Part shown: in pieces, positions 8,330 through 17,883 of the stretch
Position numbering within the stretch: the first letter of the stretch is position 1
Layout: every line of letters begins with the position of its first letter
NCBI RefSeq assembly: GCF_900172295.1
Contig: NZ_FWFL01000006.1
Span: forward strand, 124,001-188,000
DNA length: 64,000 nt
Direction of reading: 5' to 3'
Origin: Roseovarius litorisediminis
GTDB lineage: Bacteria > Pseudomonadota > Alphaproteobacteria > Rhodobacterales > Rhodobacteraceae
Program-made: the position numbers and the translations under genes
The notes under the pieces: generated by a model
Seen by the model: the letters and a program-made list of their open reading frames with translations, nothing else
What the model was told of the DNA's origin: nothing
Database searches by the model: none

Positions 8330-10291
8330 TCATATTTGTGTTCCGACGCGAAGCCCTTCGAGAACGGCCTCTTCTACGGTTCTGGGGCAAAGGCAGTCGC
8401 CGATCATATGATTTTCGCCGCTCCACTCCCCGAGGCTGTCGGCAAGCGAAGTATCCGGCCTGTTGCCAAGCGCCGTGACGACGGTATCAATGCCTTCAAG
8501 CACGATGGGTTCCCCGCTCAGGGTGTGCTGGAAATAGGCGCAGTCATTGTCTGCCCCAAAAAACCGGGCATAGGGGATGATCTCGACCCCAAGCCGGTGC
8601 AGGTCGCCCAACCATTTGTCGCGCGCATATTGCGGGATCAACTGACCGGCCATTGTACCATTTACCGCAAGGCGTACATGGCATCCGTCGCGGGCCAGCC
8701 GTTCGGCCAGACCCAGCCCGACCCAGTCGCAACGCCAGTCTGTAATTGCAACTCGACTACCGACATTGGCCTCGCCTTGCAGCACCTGCCAGGCGGTCAC
8801 GACATGGGCTTCGTCGCTGCCTTCCAAATGCGGGGTGAACAGCGTAGCCCCAGTGGCAAGGATCAGTACGTCCGGTGCGACACCTTCTATCAGATCTGGT
8901 GTCACTTCACGGTTCAGATGAACTTCAACGCCTGCTGCGGACATCTCACGGGCAAGGTTTTGGGTGACACCGCCGAACTCGGCCCGCCCGGGGAGAAGTT
9001 GCGCAAGCCCGATCTGGCCGCCCAACTGGTCAGACGCTTCGTAGAGCGCTACCTCGTGTCCACGCTCTGCCGCGACCGCAGCGGCCTTCATCCCCGCCGG
9101 CCCACCGCCGACAACCATGATCTGACGCGAAGATTTTGCCGGTTTGCGAGGATAGAACTCCAGCTCGCGCCCGGTTTCGGGGTGTTGAATGCACGAGATC
9201 GGATAGCCGTTCAGCATATGGCCAATACAGGCCTGGTTGCAGGCCACACAGGCGCGGATGGTATCAGCCTTTCCTGCGCTTGTCTTGGCGGGCATTTCTG
9301 GATCAGCGATCATGGCCCGGGTCATGCCGCACATGTCAGCCTGCCCGCTGGCCAGAATTTCCTCGGCGATCTGGGGCTGATTGATCCTGCCTGCCACGAA
9401 TACCGGGATTTCAGTTCGCGCGCGAATGGCTGCTGCCAGGGGTGCCGTATAGGCCGTTTCGATCGCCATCGGGGGAACGATATGGACCGACCCGGCCAGC
9501 CCCGCCGATGTGCCTGCGGTCACGTTCAGGTAGTCAAGAACGCCGTCATTGGCCAAGGCTTCTGCAATCTCAAGGAATTCTGCGCTTTGCAGTCCAACAT
9601 GGTCTTTCTCTTCGCCAGACAAACGCATGCCGATAGTCAAATCCTGTCCCGCGCCCCGGCGTACCGCGGTCAGCACCTCGCGGGCAAAACGCAATCGATT
9701 GTCGAAACTGCCACCGTATTCATCTGACCGGACATTGACGCGAGGGTTGAAGAATTGGGCGATCAGGTAACCGTGCGAGGCAACAACCTCGATCCCATCC
9801 AATCCGGCCTGTTGGATGCGCCCGGCCGCTGACTCAAATCCGGCAACAATATCCTTGATCAATGCGGCCGGCATTTCACGGGGCATGACATGAAACCGCT
9901 CGTTCGGAATCGCTGAAGGGGCCACTGCTACGGCCAGTGTGCCGTCAGCCGCCAGGGGCATTTCACGCCCTGGGTGTGACAACTGGGCAAAGACCTTGCA
10001 GCCGAAAGGATGGCAGGCCTCGGCAATGCGACGGTAGCCTGGAATGCAGGCGTCCTCAAAGGCGCGGATGGCCGGTCGACCGCTGTCACCAGAGACATGC
10101 GCGCGTGCCGCTTCAACGATGATCAGCCCAACTCCCCCTTCGGCGCGGGCTTTGTGGTAGGCCACCATGGCATCGCTGGGCTGGCCGTCTTTCAGCAAGA
10201 CGGTCATGTGCCCGGTCGAGAAAATGCGGTTTTGCAGCGTCGTTGGTCCAACCGACAATGGTGAGAACAGGTTTTCGAAAGCGCGTGCCAT
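8330..10291 (-). CDS. FMN/FAD/[4Fe-4S] oxidoreductase, 2,4-dienoyl-CoA reductase type
   Basis: Two-part flavoenzyme of 653 residues. The N-terminal FMN-binding TIM barrel of the old-yellow-enzyme family (residues 1 to about 335) is followed by a [4Fe-4S] cluster motif, CVACNQAC...C with the spacing C-x2-C-x3-C-x11-C. The C-terminal FAD/NAD(P) domain contains [12 protein letters not shown]. The cysteine spacing is that of 2,4-dienoyl-CoA reductase, and the N-terminus (STGHMT) lacks the cysteine that binds FMN covalently in trimethylamine dehydrogenase. Relatives include N-methylproline demethylases as well as enoate reductases. The start codon overlaps the stop of the small gene upstream, a sign of tight operon structure. 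A demethylase or dealkylase role is an inference from context. Confidence 0.85.
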   Translation of the reverse strand: MARAFENLFSPLSVGPTTLQNRIFSTGHMTVLLKDGQPSDAMVAYHKARAEGGVGLIIVEAARAHVSGDSGRPAIRAFEDACIPGYRRIAEACHPFGCKVFAQLSHPGREMPLAADGTLAVAVAPSAIPNERFHVMPREMPAALIKDIVAGFESAAGRIQQAGLDGIEVVASHGYLIAQFFNPRVNVRSDEYGGSFDNRLRFAREVLTAVRRGAGQDLTIGMRLSGEEKDHVGLQSAEFLEIAEALANDGVLDYLNVTAGTSAGLAGSVHIVPPMAIETAYTAPLAAAIRARTEIPVFVAGRINQPQIAEEILASGQADMCGMTRAMIADPEMPAKTSAGKADTIRACVACNQACIGHMLNGYPISCIQHPETGRELEFYPRKPAKSSRQIMVVGGGPAGMKAAAVAAERGHEVALYEASDQLGGQIGLAQLLPGRAEFGGVTQNLAREMSAAGVEVHLNREVTPDLIEGVAPDVLILATGATLFTPHLEGSDEAHVVTAWQVLQGEANVGSRVAITDWRCDWVGLGLAERLARDGCHVRLAVNGTMAGQLIPQYARDKWLGDLHRLGVEIIPYARFFGADNDCAYFQHTLSGEPIVLEGIDTVVTALGNRPDTSLADSLGEWSGENHMIGDCLCPRTVEEAVLEGLRVGTQI

Positions 10292-10494
10292 TACTCGTGC
10301 CGTTTTTCGTTCGAGTTTCGCGCGTCACGCAACCGCGACAGGTTCTGGTGCCGCGCCGTACAGGAATTGCACTCCTCGGTTACTGTAATGGCAGATGGCT
10401 GATCGTGTGCACTGGTGGATGTTTTCATCCAAATCAAGCCGCCCGCCCAAGCGAACGCAACAATTGCCATCAGGATTATCCGGGGTCGGTTCAC
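10291..10494 (-). CDS. Small membrane-anchored protein with a CxxC motif
   Basis: A 67-residue frame: one N-terminal hydrophobic segment (IILMAIVAFAWAGGLIWM) followed by a short polar region with CNSC. Its stop overlaps the ATG of the downstream flavoenzyme and its start overlaps the end of the upstream ferritin-like gene by a few bases. This packing argues that it is real. The topology suggests an inner-membrane anchor with a periplasmic CxxC, but I do not recognise the family. Confidence 0.6.
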   Translation of the reverse strand: MNRPRIILMAIVAFAWAGGLIWMKTSTSAHDQPSAITVTEECNSCTARHQNLSRLRDARNSNEKRHE

Positions 10495-10970
10495 TCGATG
10501 TCCATCCTCAGATAGTTCATCATCGGTTCGACGCTGTTCTTTTCGCCGGATATTTCCAAATTCAGAAACTCAACGGCCGCGACCTCGTGTTCGGTCAACA
10601 GTTTCAGACGCGGGAGGTCCTCTGGCGGGGCCATTGCCTCAAGTCGCTGGAAGTCTTCGATATAGCCCGGAAAGACGCGCGCAAACTCTGCAAGAAGTGC
10701 ACCCCATGGTTTCGCAGCTTTCCGCGCCATTTTGCGGCCAGACCGGAACAGGTCGTCTTCGCATCTGGGGATCAGGCCATGTTTGCGGATCAGCGGCAAG
10801 GTCACCTTGGCGGCGTGGTCTTCAACCGCCGCCAACAGGTGCAACTTTTCCCGCTGGCTGGGGTGTTCCGACCACTCTGCGAGGCCGTTGAAAAAGGCCT
10901 CACCCTCTATTTCCTCTTCATAATAAAGAAGGAGCGTATTGAGATATGCCTGTGTCGGGGCTGGTGTCAT
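10491..10970 (-). CDS. Helical ferritin-like protein of unknown function
   Basis: About 159 residues, predicted all-helical, with acidic/His pairs spaced as in a four-helix diiron bundle: YYEEEIEGEAFF, LLAAVEDHAAKV, and LLTEHEVAAVEFLNLEI. This resembles ferritin-like or rubrerythrin-like proteins, but the metal site is inferred. I use the ATG at 10970 (MTPAPTQAYL) because it follows the stop of the upstream flavoenzyme by 16 bases; a longer frame would overlap that gene. The gene lies between two amine-dehydrogenase-like flavoenzymes, so it may serve electron transfer, oxygen protection or iron storage for them. Confidence 0.65.
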   Translation of the reverse strand: MTPAPTQAYLNTLLLYYEEEIEGEAFFNGLAEWSEHPSQREKLHLLAAVEDHAAKVTLPLIRKHGLIPRCEDDLFRSGRKMARKAAKPWGALLAEFARVFPGYIEDFQRLEAMAPPEDLPRLKLLTEHEVAAVEFLNLEISGEKNSVEPMMNYLRMDIE

Positions 10971-10986
10971 GCGTGGCGTCCTTGAT

Positions 10987-13068
10987 CTAGCCCATGTCGG
11001 GCGGCATATCGCCGACATCGATCCGGTCGTGTTTCAGAGGTTCGTCAGCGTCAACCTCCGCGTCCAGTTCGCGGGCGTATTTGTGGCCTGCATAGGTGGC
11101 TGCTGCGATGATGGCGGGGGCTTCACAGTCACCGATCCGTTTCAGGGTAAAGGGAAGTTTCTCGGTCTGCCCATCCACCTTGGCCAGAAGCTCGTGGTAG
11201 AGTGCGTCGTTGGGGCGTCGCTGGGTGACCATGACCACCGAGCGGGCGACAAGCGGTTTTTCCTGACCTGAATATTTACAGGTCAGGATTGCGGTATCGC
11301 CGTCATAGCTTTGCAGGCTGTGGGAAACGATCGTCTCGACGCCCAGTTTCATCAGGTGGGTGCGCACGCGCCAGCGCTCAGATGTCTTGCCGGCCCAGTC
11401 TGAAATATTGTCCGCAGGCGTTGCGATGGCTACGTCCAGATCTTCCCGGCACAACTTTTCCGCGATTACACCGCCCAGATAATAGCCGTCTTCATCATAG
11501 ACCAGCACCGGACCCTTGGGCACCAGGCCATTCATGATGTCATCGGGTGTCAGGATGTCGGGGCTCGTGCCGGAAGCGGCAACCGATACATAGGCCTCGC
11601 CGTTGAAACGCTCTTTGCGCCATATGGCGCCGGTTGCTATGGCAACGTGGCCGGCCTCGAAAGCCATAACATCCTCAACGGTCAACGCGCTTTCGCGGTA
11701 GACCTCGACATTGGTCATCTCAAGCAGTTCCTGTTCGCGATAGTTGCGCACGCGGGCGTATTCGCTCATCCCCGGCAGCGCACATTCGCGGGTAACCCGT
11801 CCTCCCAGATCGCGGGATGCCTCGGCCAGAGTCACGCGGTAGCCGCGTTCACCAAGGGCTCGGGCCGCTTCCAACCCGGCGGGACCGGCGCCAACGATCA
11901 GGACAGAACTGTCCGAGCCCTTGGGGGCGATCTTTTCCGGGTGCCAGCCCTTGCGCCATTCCTCGCCCATGGTCGGGTTTTGCGTGCAGCGGATCGGCAC
12001 GCCAATTGAATCGCCCGAATAGCAAACGTTGCAGCCGATGCATTCGCGGATTGAATCGATACGCCCTTCTTGGATTTTCTTTGGCAGGAACGGGTCGGCA
12101 ATGGATGGCCGCGCCGCACCTATAAAATCGACGATCCCGCGCTTTAGCTGGCTGAGCATCGTGTCGGGTGAAGTGAAGCGGCCAACGGTGACGACCGGTT
12201 TGGTCGTCTTGGATTTCACAAAATCCATGTACGGCTCAAGCGGGGCTTCCTTGACGAAGCGCGACACCCCCATCTCCAGCGAGTAATCGGCGATATTGAT
12301 ATCCCAGAGGTCGGGCATTTCGGCCAGCATTTCGAACATGTCGCGCCGCTCACCGTGGATCGGCACGCCATCTTCACCGATGCGTTCGTCGGCAGCAAAG
12401 CGCACGGCAACGGCACAACGGTCCCCCACGGCGTCTTTGGTTTCCTCGATAAGTTCCCGCACCAGCCGGGTGCGGTTTTCCATTGAACCGCCATATTCGT
12501 CACTGCGGGTATTTATGCGCGGGTTGAGGAAGTTCGAGATCAGGTAGCCGTGCGTCGCGTAAACATAGACGATGTCAAACCCTGCATCGCGCGCCCGAAG
12601 GGCAGCGCGCTTGTGCCAGTGGCGAAAGGTCTTGATGTCAGTCTTGTCCATTGCGCGGGATTGAAACGGATTGCCGACCGCGTTGGGAAAACTATCAAGT
12701 TCCAGCGCGACCTCGCGGGTCATCATGTTCGAGGTCCGGATGCCGCCATACCAAAGCTCGGCCCCGGCAAGCGCGCCGTGCACATGCACCTTTTCGGTCA
12801 TCAGCCGGTTCGCGCGAATATCTCTGTCATCCCAGAGCGACGCAGACGGGTGCGGCAAGTCGTCGGAACTTGGGTGGATCGAGTTGTATTCAGTGCAGAC
12901 AACACCCCAGCCGCCCTCGGCTTTGATACCGCGCATTTCAGCCAGCATCCGGGGGCGCAGCCAGCCCATGCCAGTGCAATGGGGGACCTGGTAGAACCGG
13001 TTGGGCGCCGTTACCGGGCCGATCTTAACCGGTTCAAACAGGATATCGTAACGCGGGTCTCTTGGCAT
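10987..13068 (-). CDS. Trimethylamine-dehydrogenase-like flavoprotein (DgcA/TMADH family)
   Basis: A 693-residue iron-sulfur flavoprotein that collinearly follows bacterial trimethylamine dehydrogenase (TMADH) as I recall it. NRFYQVPHC places Cys31 where TMADH binds FMN covalently. Tyr170 and His173 (DIVYVYATH) match its active-site Tyr/His. The cluster cysteines are C343, C346, C349 and C361, and the FAD/ADP domain begins VGAGPAGLEAA. Of the TMADH aromatic cage, the N-terminal Tyr (Tyr61) is kept, while the Trp equivalents near the cluster and at the barrel edge are not obvious. The substrate is therefore probably a related N-methylated amine rather than trimethylamine itself. It follows the TetR regulator by three bases. 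Confidence 0.86.
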   Translation of the reverse strand: MPRDPRYDILFEPVKIGPVTAPNRFYQVPHCTGMGWLRPRMLAEMRGIKAEGGWGVVCTEYNSIHPSSDDLPHPSASLWDDRDIRANRLMTEKVHVHGALAGAELWYGGIRTSNMMTREVALELDSFPNAVGNPFQSRAMDKTDIKTFRHWHKRAALRARDAGFDIVYVYATHGYLISNFLNPRINTRSDEYGGSMENRTRLVRELIEETKDAVGDRCAVAVRFAADERIGEDGVPIHGERRDMFEMLAEMPDLWDINIADYSLEMGVSRFVKEAPLEPYMDFVKSKTTKPVVTVGRFTSPDTMLSQLKRGIVDFIGAARPSIADPFLPKKIQEGRIDSIRECIGCNVCYSGDSIGVPIRCTQNPTMGEEWRKGWHPEKIAPKGSDSSVLIVGAGPAGLEAARALGERGYRVTLAEASRDLGGRVTRECALPGMSEYARVRNYREQELLEMTNVEVYRESALTVEDVMAFEAGHVAIATGAIWRKERFNGEAYVSVAASGTSPDILTPDDIMNGLVPKGPVLVYDEDGYYLGGVIAEKLCREDLDVAIATPADNISDWAGKTSERWRVRTHLMKLGVETIVSHSLQSYDGDTAILTCKYSGQEKPLVARSVVMVTQRRPNDALYHELLAKVDGQTEKLPFTLKRIGDCEAPAIIAAATYAGHKYARELDAEVDADEPLKHDRIDVGDMPPDMG

Positions 13069-13071
13069 GGA

Positions 13072-13743
13072 TCAATCTTTGCAATCAGGTGGTTGCGGGT
13101 ATTCAAAATGCTCGGGAAACAGGCCCGCCAAGTATTCCTTGATGCGTCTCATGGCGTGAAAACGGGTGAATTCCCTAGGATAGATCAGGATGTTGAGCCA
13201 GAAGCCATCATAGAGACCTTCAAGTGTCATCGCGACATTTTCAGGGTCAATGTTTTTATAGCCACCTTCTCTGATGATGTCGCGGCACAGACGGGCCGAA
13301 AGGTGAAAGCGCTCGGCGTCAATATCAGCAACCAGCTTGCGGTAGGATGCGCGTGCTTTTGCTTCTCCGAAAAAGCCATACCACACAGTGATTTTCTTGC
13401 GTTTGCAGATGGTGGGATGAAAGTGAGCGTCAACAATTGCTTCAAGTTTTGCCTCTGGGGCAAGGTTGGCTTTTTCGTAGCTCTCTTTCCAGAACTGGTG
13501 ATGCTCTTCAGCCAGATAGCGAAGGGTTTCCTCAAACAAGTTCTGTTTGGTCGAGAAATGAAAGTTCGCCAGGCCTAAAGACAGGCCAGCCTCGCGGGTG
13601 ACTGTCGTCATGGTTGTTCCGGTCAGCCCATATTTGGCGATGCTTTCGATGGTTGCATCGATCAACTGCTGGCGCCGCACCTTTTTTGATGCGGTTCTTG
13701 GTTGCTTACCGTTACTATTCGCTACTTTGGAAACGTCGTTCAT
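13072..13743 (-). CDS. TetR-family repressor, BetI-like
   Basis: A 223-residue regulator. A TetR helix-turn-helix (TGTTMTTVTREAGLSLGLANFHF) follows a basic N-terminus, and the C-terminal ligand domain resembles BetI, the choline-responsive repressor of betaine genes. It lies between the ABC importer genes and the TMADH-like gene on one strand, with only 42 and 3 bases of separation. Local control of the importer and the flavoenzymes by a quaternary-amine ligand is likely but not proven. A candidate target is the inverted repeat at 18027-18057 between the two divergent transport and catabolic operons. Confidence 0.86.
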   Translation of the reverse strand: MNDVSKVANSNGKQPRTASKKVRRQQLIDATIESIAKYGLTGTTMTTVTREAGLSLGLANFHFSTKQNLFEETLRYLAEEHHQFWKESYEKANLAPEAKLEAIVDAHFHPTICKRKKITVWYGFFGEAKARASYRKLVADIDAERFHLSARLCRDIIREGGYKNIDPENVAMTLEGLYDGFWLNILIYPREFTRFHAMRRIKEYLAGLFPEHFEYPQPPDCKD

Positions 13744-13785
13744 TCAATTTCCTGAAATTTGGTTGTGAGGTCACGATCGACCGAT

Positions 13786-14886
13786 TTACCCTTTCTCCAA
13801 AACAACAAACGCATTGTCTTCCCAACTTATCCAGACAGTACGTTTTTCTTCTGGTGTCCCTTCAGCGCGCTGCCGGTTCTGGGCTGAAATCGCGACGGGA
13901 TGCGAAATACCGTCCAGTCCCACGTAATAGTGGCTTCGTTCACCAAGATAGGCAGCCTTGTCCATCAGGCCTTGAACTTTGTTACCCATTTGCTGAGGTT
14001 CACTTTCGGTCAGGTTCAGCTTTTCAGGCCGGATTGCGATACAGACATCTTCACCCGGGCGCAGTCGCGGGCCGAAGTTCGTCGTAGACACCTCTCCGAT
14101 CCCTTTGACGTCAACATCGGCAGTGCCATCAGAGATGCCTGTCACCTTGCCATCAAAGAAATTCATCGTGCCGATGAAGCTTGCCACCTCTCGGGTCAGT
14201 GGGTTTTCATATAGCCGTGTTGGCGTATCAACCTGCAGGTCCCTACCTTCGGCCATGACAGCGATCCGGTCCGACAGGGTCAGGGCTTCTTCCTGATCGT
14301 GTGTCACAAACACGAAGGTGATGCCGACCGTTTTCTGAAGGGCGCGCAGTTCCAGTTGCATTTGTTCGCGCAATTGCTTGTCCAGTGCTCCCAGAGGTTC
14401 ATCAAGCAGCAGAACCTTGGGTCTGAGGATCAAAGCCCGGGCCAAAGCGATCCTTTGGCGCTGACCGCCTGAAAGCTGATTGGCTTTGCGGTCGCCATAA
14501 TCCGGCAGCTTGATCAGCTCCAGCATCTCGTCGACCAATTCGTTGCGCTTGTTCTTGGGCAGCTTTTGCTTGCGCAGCCCGTAGGCAATGTTGTCGCGCA
14601 CATTCAGGTGCGGAAAGATTGCATAGCTCTGGAACACCATATTGACCGGACGTTGATGCGGCGGCACGTCCGACATGGGTTGGCCGTCAATGTAAATCTC
14701 GCCGGAAGTGGGGCTTTCAAATCCCGCCAGCATCCTGAGCAGTGTGGTTTTTCCACAACCCGAGGACCCCAGGAGCGAGAAGAATTCTCCTTGGTGAATG
14801 TCAATCGACACGTCATCGATTGCCTGGAAAGAACCAAAGAATTTATTGACGTTCCGGATCGAGATATAGGCATCGTTTTGCGTCAT
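13786..14886 (-). CDS. ABC transporter ATPase, spermidine/putrescine (PotA) type
   Basis: Importer ATPase of 366 residues. Walker A is GSSGCGKTT, the signature is LSGGQRQR, Walker B is LLLDEPLGALD, and the switch histidine is in VTHDQEEA. A C-terminal TOBE-type regulatory domain begins near residue 280. It is the energising subunit of the importer formed with the two permeases and the binding protein upstream, and its start overlaps the upstream permease by four bases (ATGA). PotA-type importers carry polyamines, amino alcohols, betaines or related cations. The neighbouring demethylase genes favour an N-methylated amine. Confidence 0.92.
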   Translation of the reverse strand: MTQNDAYISIRNVNKFFGSFQAIDDVSIDIHQGEFFSLLGSSGCGKTTLLRMLAGFESPTSGEIYIDGQPMSDVPPHQRPVNMVFQSYAIFPHLNVRDNIAYGLRKQKLPKNKRNELVDEMLELIKLPDYGDRKANQLSGGQRQRIALARALILRPKVLLLDEPLGALDKQLREQMQLELRALQKTVGITFVFVTHDQEEALTLSDRIAVMAEGRDLQVDTPTRLYENPLTREVASFIGTMNFFDGKVTGISDGTADVDVKGIGEVSTTNFGPRLRPGEDVCIAIRPEKLNLTESEPQQMGNKVQGLMDKAAYLGERSHYYVGLDGISHPVAISAQNRQRAEGTPEEKRTVWISWEDNAFVVLEKG

Positions 14887-15707
14887 TTTTTATCTTCATT
14901 TGCAAGGGTTTTGGCTTGTGCATCCCGGTTGATCCATTGCCCGATGAAGACAAGTATGAAGGAGACCACCAGGATGATGGACGCCATGGCCAGAATAGAG
15001 GGGAATTCCTTGGGAAACCGCAATTGACCCCAGATATACATCGGCAAGGTCGGGTCGGTGCCGCTGAGGAAAAAGGCCATGATGAATTCATCGAAAGACA
15101 CCGTGAACGTCAAAAGCAGGCTGGCCAGAATACCGGGGAAGACCATGGGAAATGTCACGCGCCAGAAGGTCCACCAGGCATTCTCACCCAGATCGGCCGA
15201 GGCTTCTTCAATCGACCGATCAAAGCCCTCGAACCTTGGGATCAAGGTAGCAATGGAAAAGGGCAGGCAGACGATGACATGCCCGATTGTTACGGTGTAA
15301 AGCGACAGCGGAATGCCCAGTTGACTAAGCAATACCAGAAGGGCGACGCCGAAAATGATACCGGGCACGACCAGCGGCAACATTATGAAGCCTACAAGTG
15401 GTCCGCGCCCCGGAATGCGATAGCGGGTGATCGCCTTGGCAGCGAACACACCAAACCCGGTCGCGATGAGCGATGTGGTGACGCCGACTTTGACACTGTT
15501 CATTAATGCAGCCCAGACCGGCTCGCGGTGGAACAATTCAACATACCATTGCGTGGTGAACCCTGAGAGCGGGAATTTGACATAGATCGAGTCGTTGAAG
15601 CTGAACAGCGGAAGAAACAGAACCGGCACGTAAAGCACGATCAGAAATATGGCCGCATAGATCTGCAATGTCCGGTTGGGGCGGCGTATGTAGGATTTTG
15701 AGCTCAT
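14883..15707 (-). CDS. ABC transporter permease, PotC type
   Basis: Inner-membrane permease of 274 residues with about six transmembrane segments. The cytoplasmic coupling loop EEASADLGENAWWTFWRVTFP is the EAA motif of this family. It overlaps the upstream permease gene by four bases and the ATPase gene downstream by four bases, so the stoichiometry is probably kept by translational coupling. It forms the channel together with the permease at 15704-16636. Confidence 0.92.
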   Translation of the reverse strand: MSSKSYIRRPNRTLQIYAAIFLIVLYVPVLFLPLFSFNDSIYVKFPLSGFTTQWYVELFHREPVWAALMNSVKVGVTTSLIATGFGVFAAKAITRYRIPGRGPLVGFIMLPLVVPGIIFGVALLVLLSQLGIPLSLYTVTIGHVIVCLPFSIATLIPRFEGFDRSIEEASADLGENAWWTFWRVTFPMVFPGILASLLLTFTVSFDEFIMAFFLSGTDPTLPMYIWGQLRFPKEFPSILAMASIILVVSFILVFIGQWINRDAQAKTLANEDKK

Positions 15708-16636
15708 GATATCCGCTTCCTGACGAAATTGGTAACAAACATGAAAACAAGGGCAATCGTGGCGATTGACAGCATCAGGATGATCGAAAGCGTCGCCCCC
15801 ATCGGCCAGTTGTTGATCGCGCCAAACTGTTTCTGGATCAGATTGCCGATCATTGCCCCGTCAGGACCCCCCAGAAGTGCCGGGGTGATGTAGTCACCGG
15901 TCGTTGGGATGAAGATCAGTAAACTTGCGGAGATCACACCCGGCAAGGAAAGCGGTAATGTGATCCTGAAAAAGCGCCAAACAGGGCCATCGCCAAGGTC
16001 CGTCGCGGCCTCAAGCAGCGATTTGTCGATCTTCTCAAGCGACACATACATCGGCAGAATGGCGAAAGCAGCCCAAGCATGCGCCAAGGTGATTACGACG
16101 GCCGACTGGCTGTAGAGTAAAAACTCAAGCGGTGTCTTGATCAGGCCAAGTGTCATCAGTGCCGAGTTGATCACACCTTCGTACCCCAGAACCACCTTCC
16201 AGGCGAAAACCCTCAAAAGGTAGCTGGTCCAGAATGGCAGGGTGATCAGGACGATCCAGATCATCTTGTTGCGATGAATGTGAAACGCGACAAAGTAAGC
16301 CATCGGATAACACAGCAAGACAGTCGCTACGGTGGCCGCGCCGGACATCCAAAGCGAGCGTGTCAGCAGTGCTCCATATATCGGGCGCTCGCCAAAATTC
16401 TGATAGTTCGCAAGCGTCAGGCTTGTGTCAAAACCAAAGCCAACCTGCGTCCAGAAGCTCATCACGACGAGTATACCGAATGGTATGGCAACGCCGATGA
16501 TCATGATCAGAAGCGTAGGCGAAAGAAGAGAGATGCCCCTCGCGGCTTCGGATCTTTGCAGCAGCCCGCTCAGACGTCCGGTTCCCGATGGCTTTGATAA
16601 ACCTGAGTTGGCAGAGGTGACGCGTTCTCCACTCAT
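15704..16636 (-). CDS. ABC transporter permease, PotB type
   Basis: Inner-membrane permease of 310 residues. A cytoplasmic N-terminal tail of about 30 residues precedes the first membrane helix, and the EAA-type coupling loop reads EAATDLGDGPVWRFFRITLP. It is the first membrane component of the importer; the binding-protein gene lies upstream across a stem-loop of 16715-16751. Family assignment is secure, substrate is inferred. Confidence 0.92.
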   Translation of the reverse strand: MSGERVTSANSGLSKPSGTGRLSGLLQRSEAARGISLLSPTLLIMIIGVAIPFGILVVMSFWTQVGFGFDTSLTLANYQNFGERPIYGALLTRSLWMSGAATVATVLLCYPMAYFVAFHIHRNKMIWIVLITLPFWTSYLLRVFAWKVVLGYEGVINSALMTLGLIKTPLEFLLYSQSAVVITLAHAWAAFAILPMYVSLEKIDKSLLEAATDLGDGPVWRFFRITLPLSLPGVISASLLIFIPTTGDYITPALLGGPDGAMIGNLIQKQFGAINNWPMGATLSIILMLSIATIALVFMFVTNFVRKRIS

Positions 16637-16714
16637 GTCAGCCGTGCTCCATCTAGACGCGGTGAGGATTTGCTCAAAAGGCCACCGAAGTGGAGACCGG
16701 TGGGCTGTTCAAGT

Positions 16715-16751
16715 CCGGGCTGGAAAACCCAAGAGAATTCATCCAGCCCGG
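16715..16751 (-). terminator. Stem-loop between binding-protein and permease genes
   Basis: CCGGGCTGGA (16715-16724) pairs with TCCAGCCCGG (16742-16751), a perfect 10-bp stem with a 17-nt loop and no T-run. Placed just after the binding-protein gene, it is likely a partial terminator or RNA-stabilising structure that raises binding protein over permease. The other two importers of the window have comparable stem-loops at the same place. Confidence 0.7.
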
Positions 16752-16761
16752 GTCAGGGTGA

Positions 16762-17883
16762 TCAGAAGCCCGCTTTGATTTCCTCAAACAGAGCGTTCAT
16801 CTTGGTTTCCCATTCCTGCGTTTGCGGGATCTGGAAATGCCCGGCGGACAGGATATCGGTCGGGGTTTTACTTAGGCCGAGGCCCTTCAATGTTTCCTCA
16901 TCGAAGGCGTCGAACGACTTTTTGTTCGAATGGCCATAGCCGTAGTCATTGATCATGAACTTACCGCTTTCAACGCTCAGAAGAGAATCGATGATGTCAT
17001 AGGCACGATCCAGATTCGGCGCGTCCTTGTGGATCATAAGGCCGCAAACCCAGGTCAGCGCCCCCTCTTTGGGATCTGCAAACTTCACCGGAACGCCTTC
17101 GGACTTCAAGGTCGTTGCAGAGCTGTTCCAGGTCATCGCGGCAACCATCTCTCCGGATGCGAGCGCCTGCTCCAGCGTGGTTGTGTCATCTGTATAAAGA
17201 CGGATAAGCGGGCGTTGTGCACGCATCACAGCCGCGATTTTTTCAAACGCTTCGGGTGTTGCGATATCCTCCATGGAGACACCGGCCTTGATCGCGCCAC
17301 ACCACCAGGCGTCGCCGCCCGATGCCAGACTGCCAAGTCGGCCTTTGTAACGCTCATCCCAAAGCATATCCCAGGATTCTTCGCCTTCCAGCTCAAACAG
17401 ATCGGTGCGGTAGGTGATCGAGGTCTGACCCCAGTCGAACGGCGCAAGATACGGCTTGCCATCCACGATATTGCCTTTGAGGTTGTAAAGCTCGGGCATC
17501 ACGTCAGCCCAGTTCGACAGGCGCGACGTATCGATGGGCTGGAACAGGCCTGAAGCAATCCAGCGCGGAATGCCCGCATTGCACGGGTGTGAAACATCAA
17601 CGACATAGCCACCGCGCATTTTCGTAAGCGCCTCTTCGGAGCCGCCAAAAGTAGCAAAATTCGGAAGTTCGCCGTACTTTTCCTTGTAGGGCACGAACAG
17701 TTCAGGGATGTCATACCCTCCCCAAGTAAAGAATGTGCCCTGGTCTTCGGCTGCTGCGGTGGCCATTCGTGTGGCCAGAGGAGTTGTCGCAAACCCAATG
17801 CCCGCCGCCAGAAGCGATTTGGTGAATTTCCGACGGCTCAACTTACCTTCTTTAAGCGATCCTAACTGATCAACGACGTCCAT
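16762..17883 (-). CDS. Periplasmic substrate-binding protein, polyamine (PotD) type
   Basis: Extracellular binding protein of 373 residues with a twin-arginine leader (LSRRKFTKSLLAAG...TRMATAAA). The mature part begins GTFFTWGGYDIPELF, the start of the PotD/PotF-like fold. A GGGAGA site precedes the ATG at 17883. It is the first gene of the minus-strand importer operon and is separated from the permeases by a stem-loop. The divergent operon at 18423 encodes demethylating flavoenzymes, so the ligand may be an N-methylated amine; the family alone would equally allow polyamines. Confidence 0.9.
   Translation of the reverse strand: MDVVDQLGSLKEGKLSRRKFTKSLLAAGIGFATTPLATRMATAAAEDQGTFFTWGGYDIPELFVPYKEKYGELPNFATFGGSEEALTKMRGGYVVDVSHPCNAGIPRWIASGLFQPIDTSRLSNWADVMPELYNLKGNIVDGKPYLAPFDWGQTSITYRTDLFELEGEESWDMLWDERYKGRLGSLASGGDAWWCGAIKAGVSMEDIATPEAFEKIAAVMRAQRPLIRLYTDDTTTLEQALASGEMVAAMTWNSSATTLKSEGVPVKFADPKEGALTWVCGLMIHKDAPNLDRAYDIIDSLLSVESGKFMINDYGYGHSNKKSFDAFDEETLKGLGLSKTPTDILSAGHFQIPQTQEWETKMNALFEEIKAGF

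Noticed and set aside
8291..9727. Long plus-strand frame of 478 codons, and other long antisense frames (12550-13578, 59942-61006)
   Set aside because: They lie entirely opposite well-supported flavoenzyme genes and show no family motifs; GC-rich antisense shadows.
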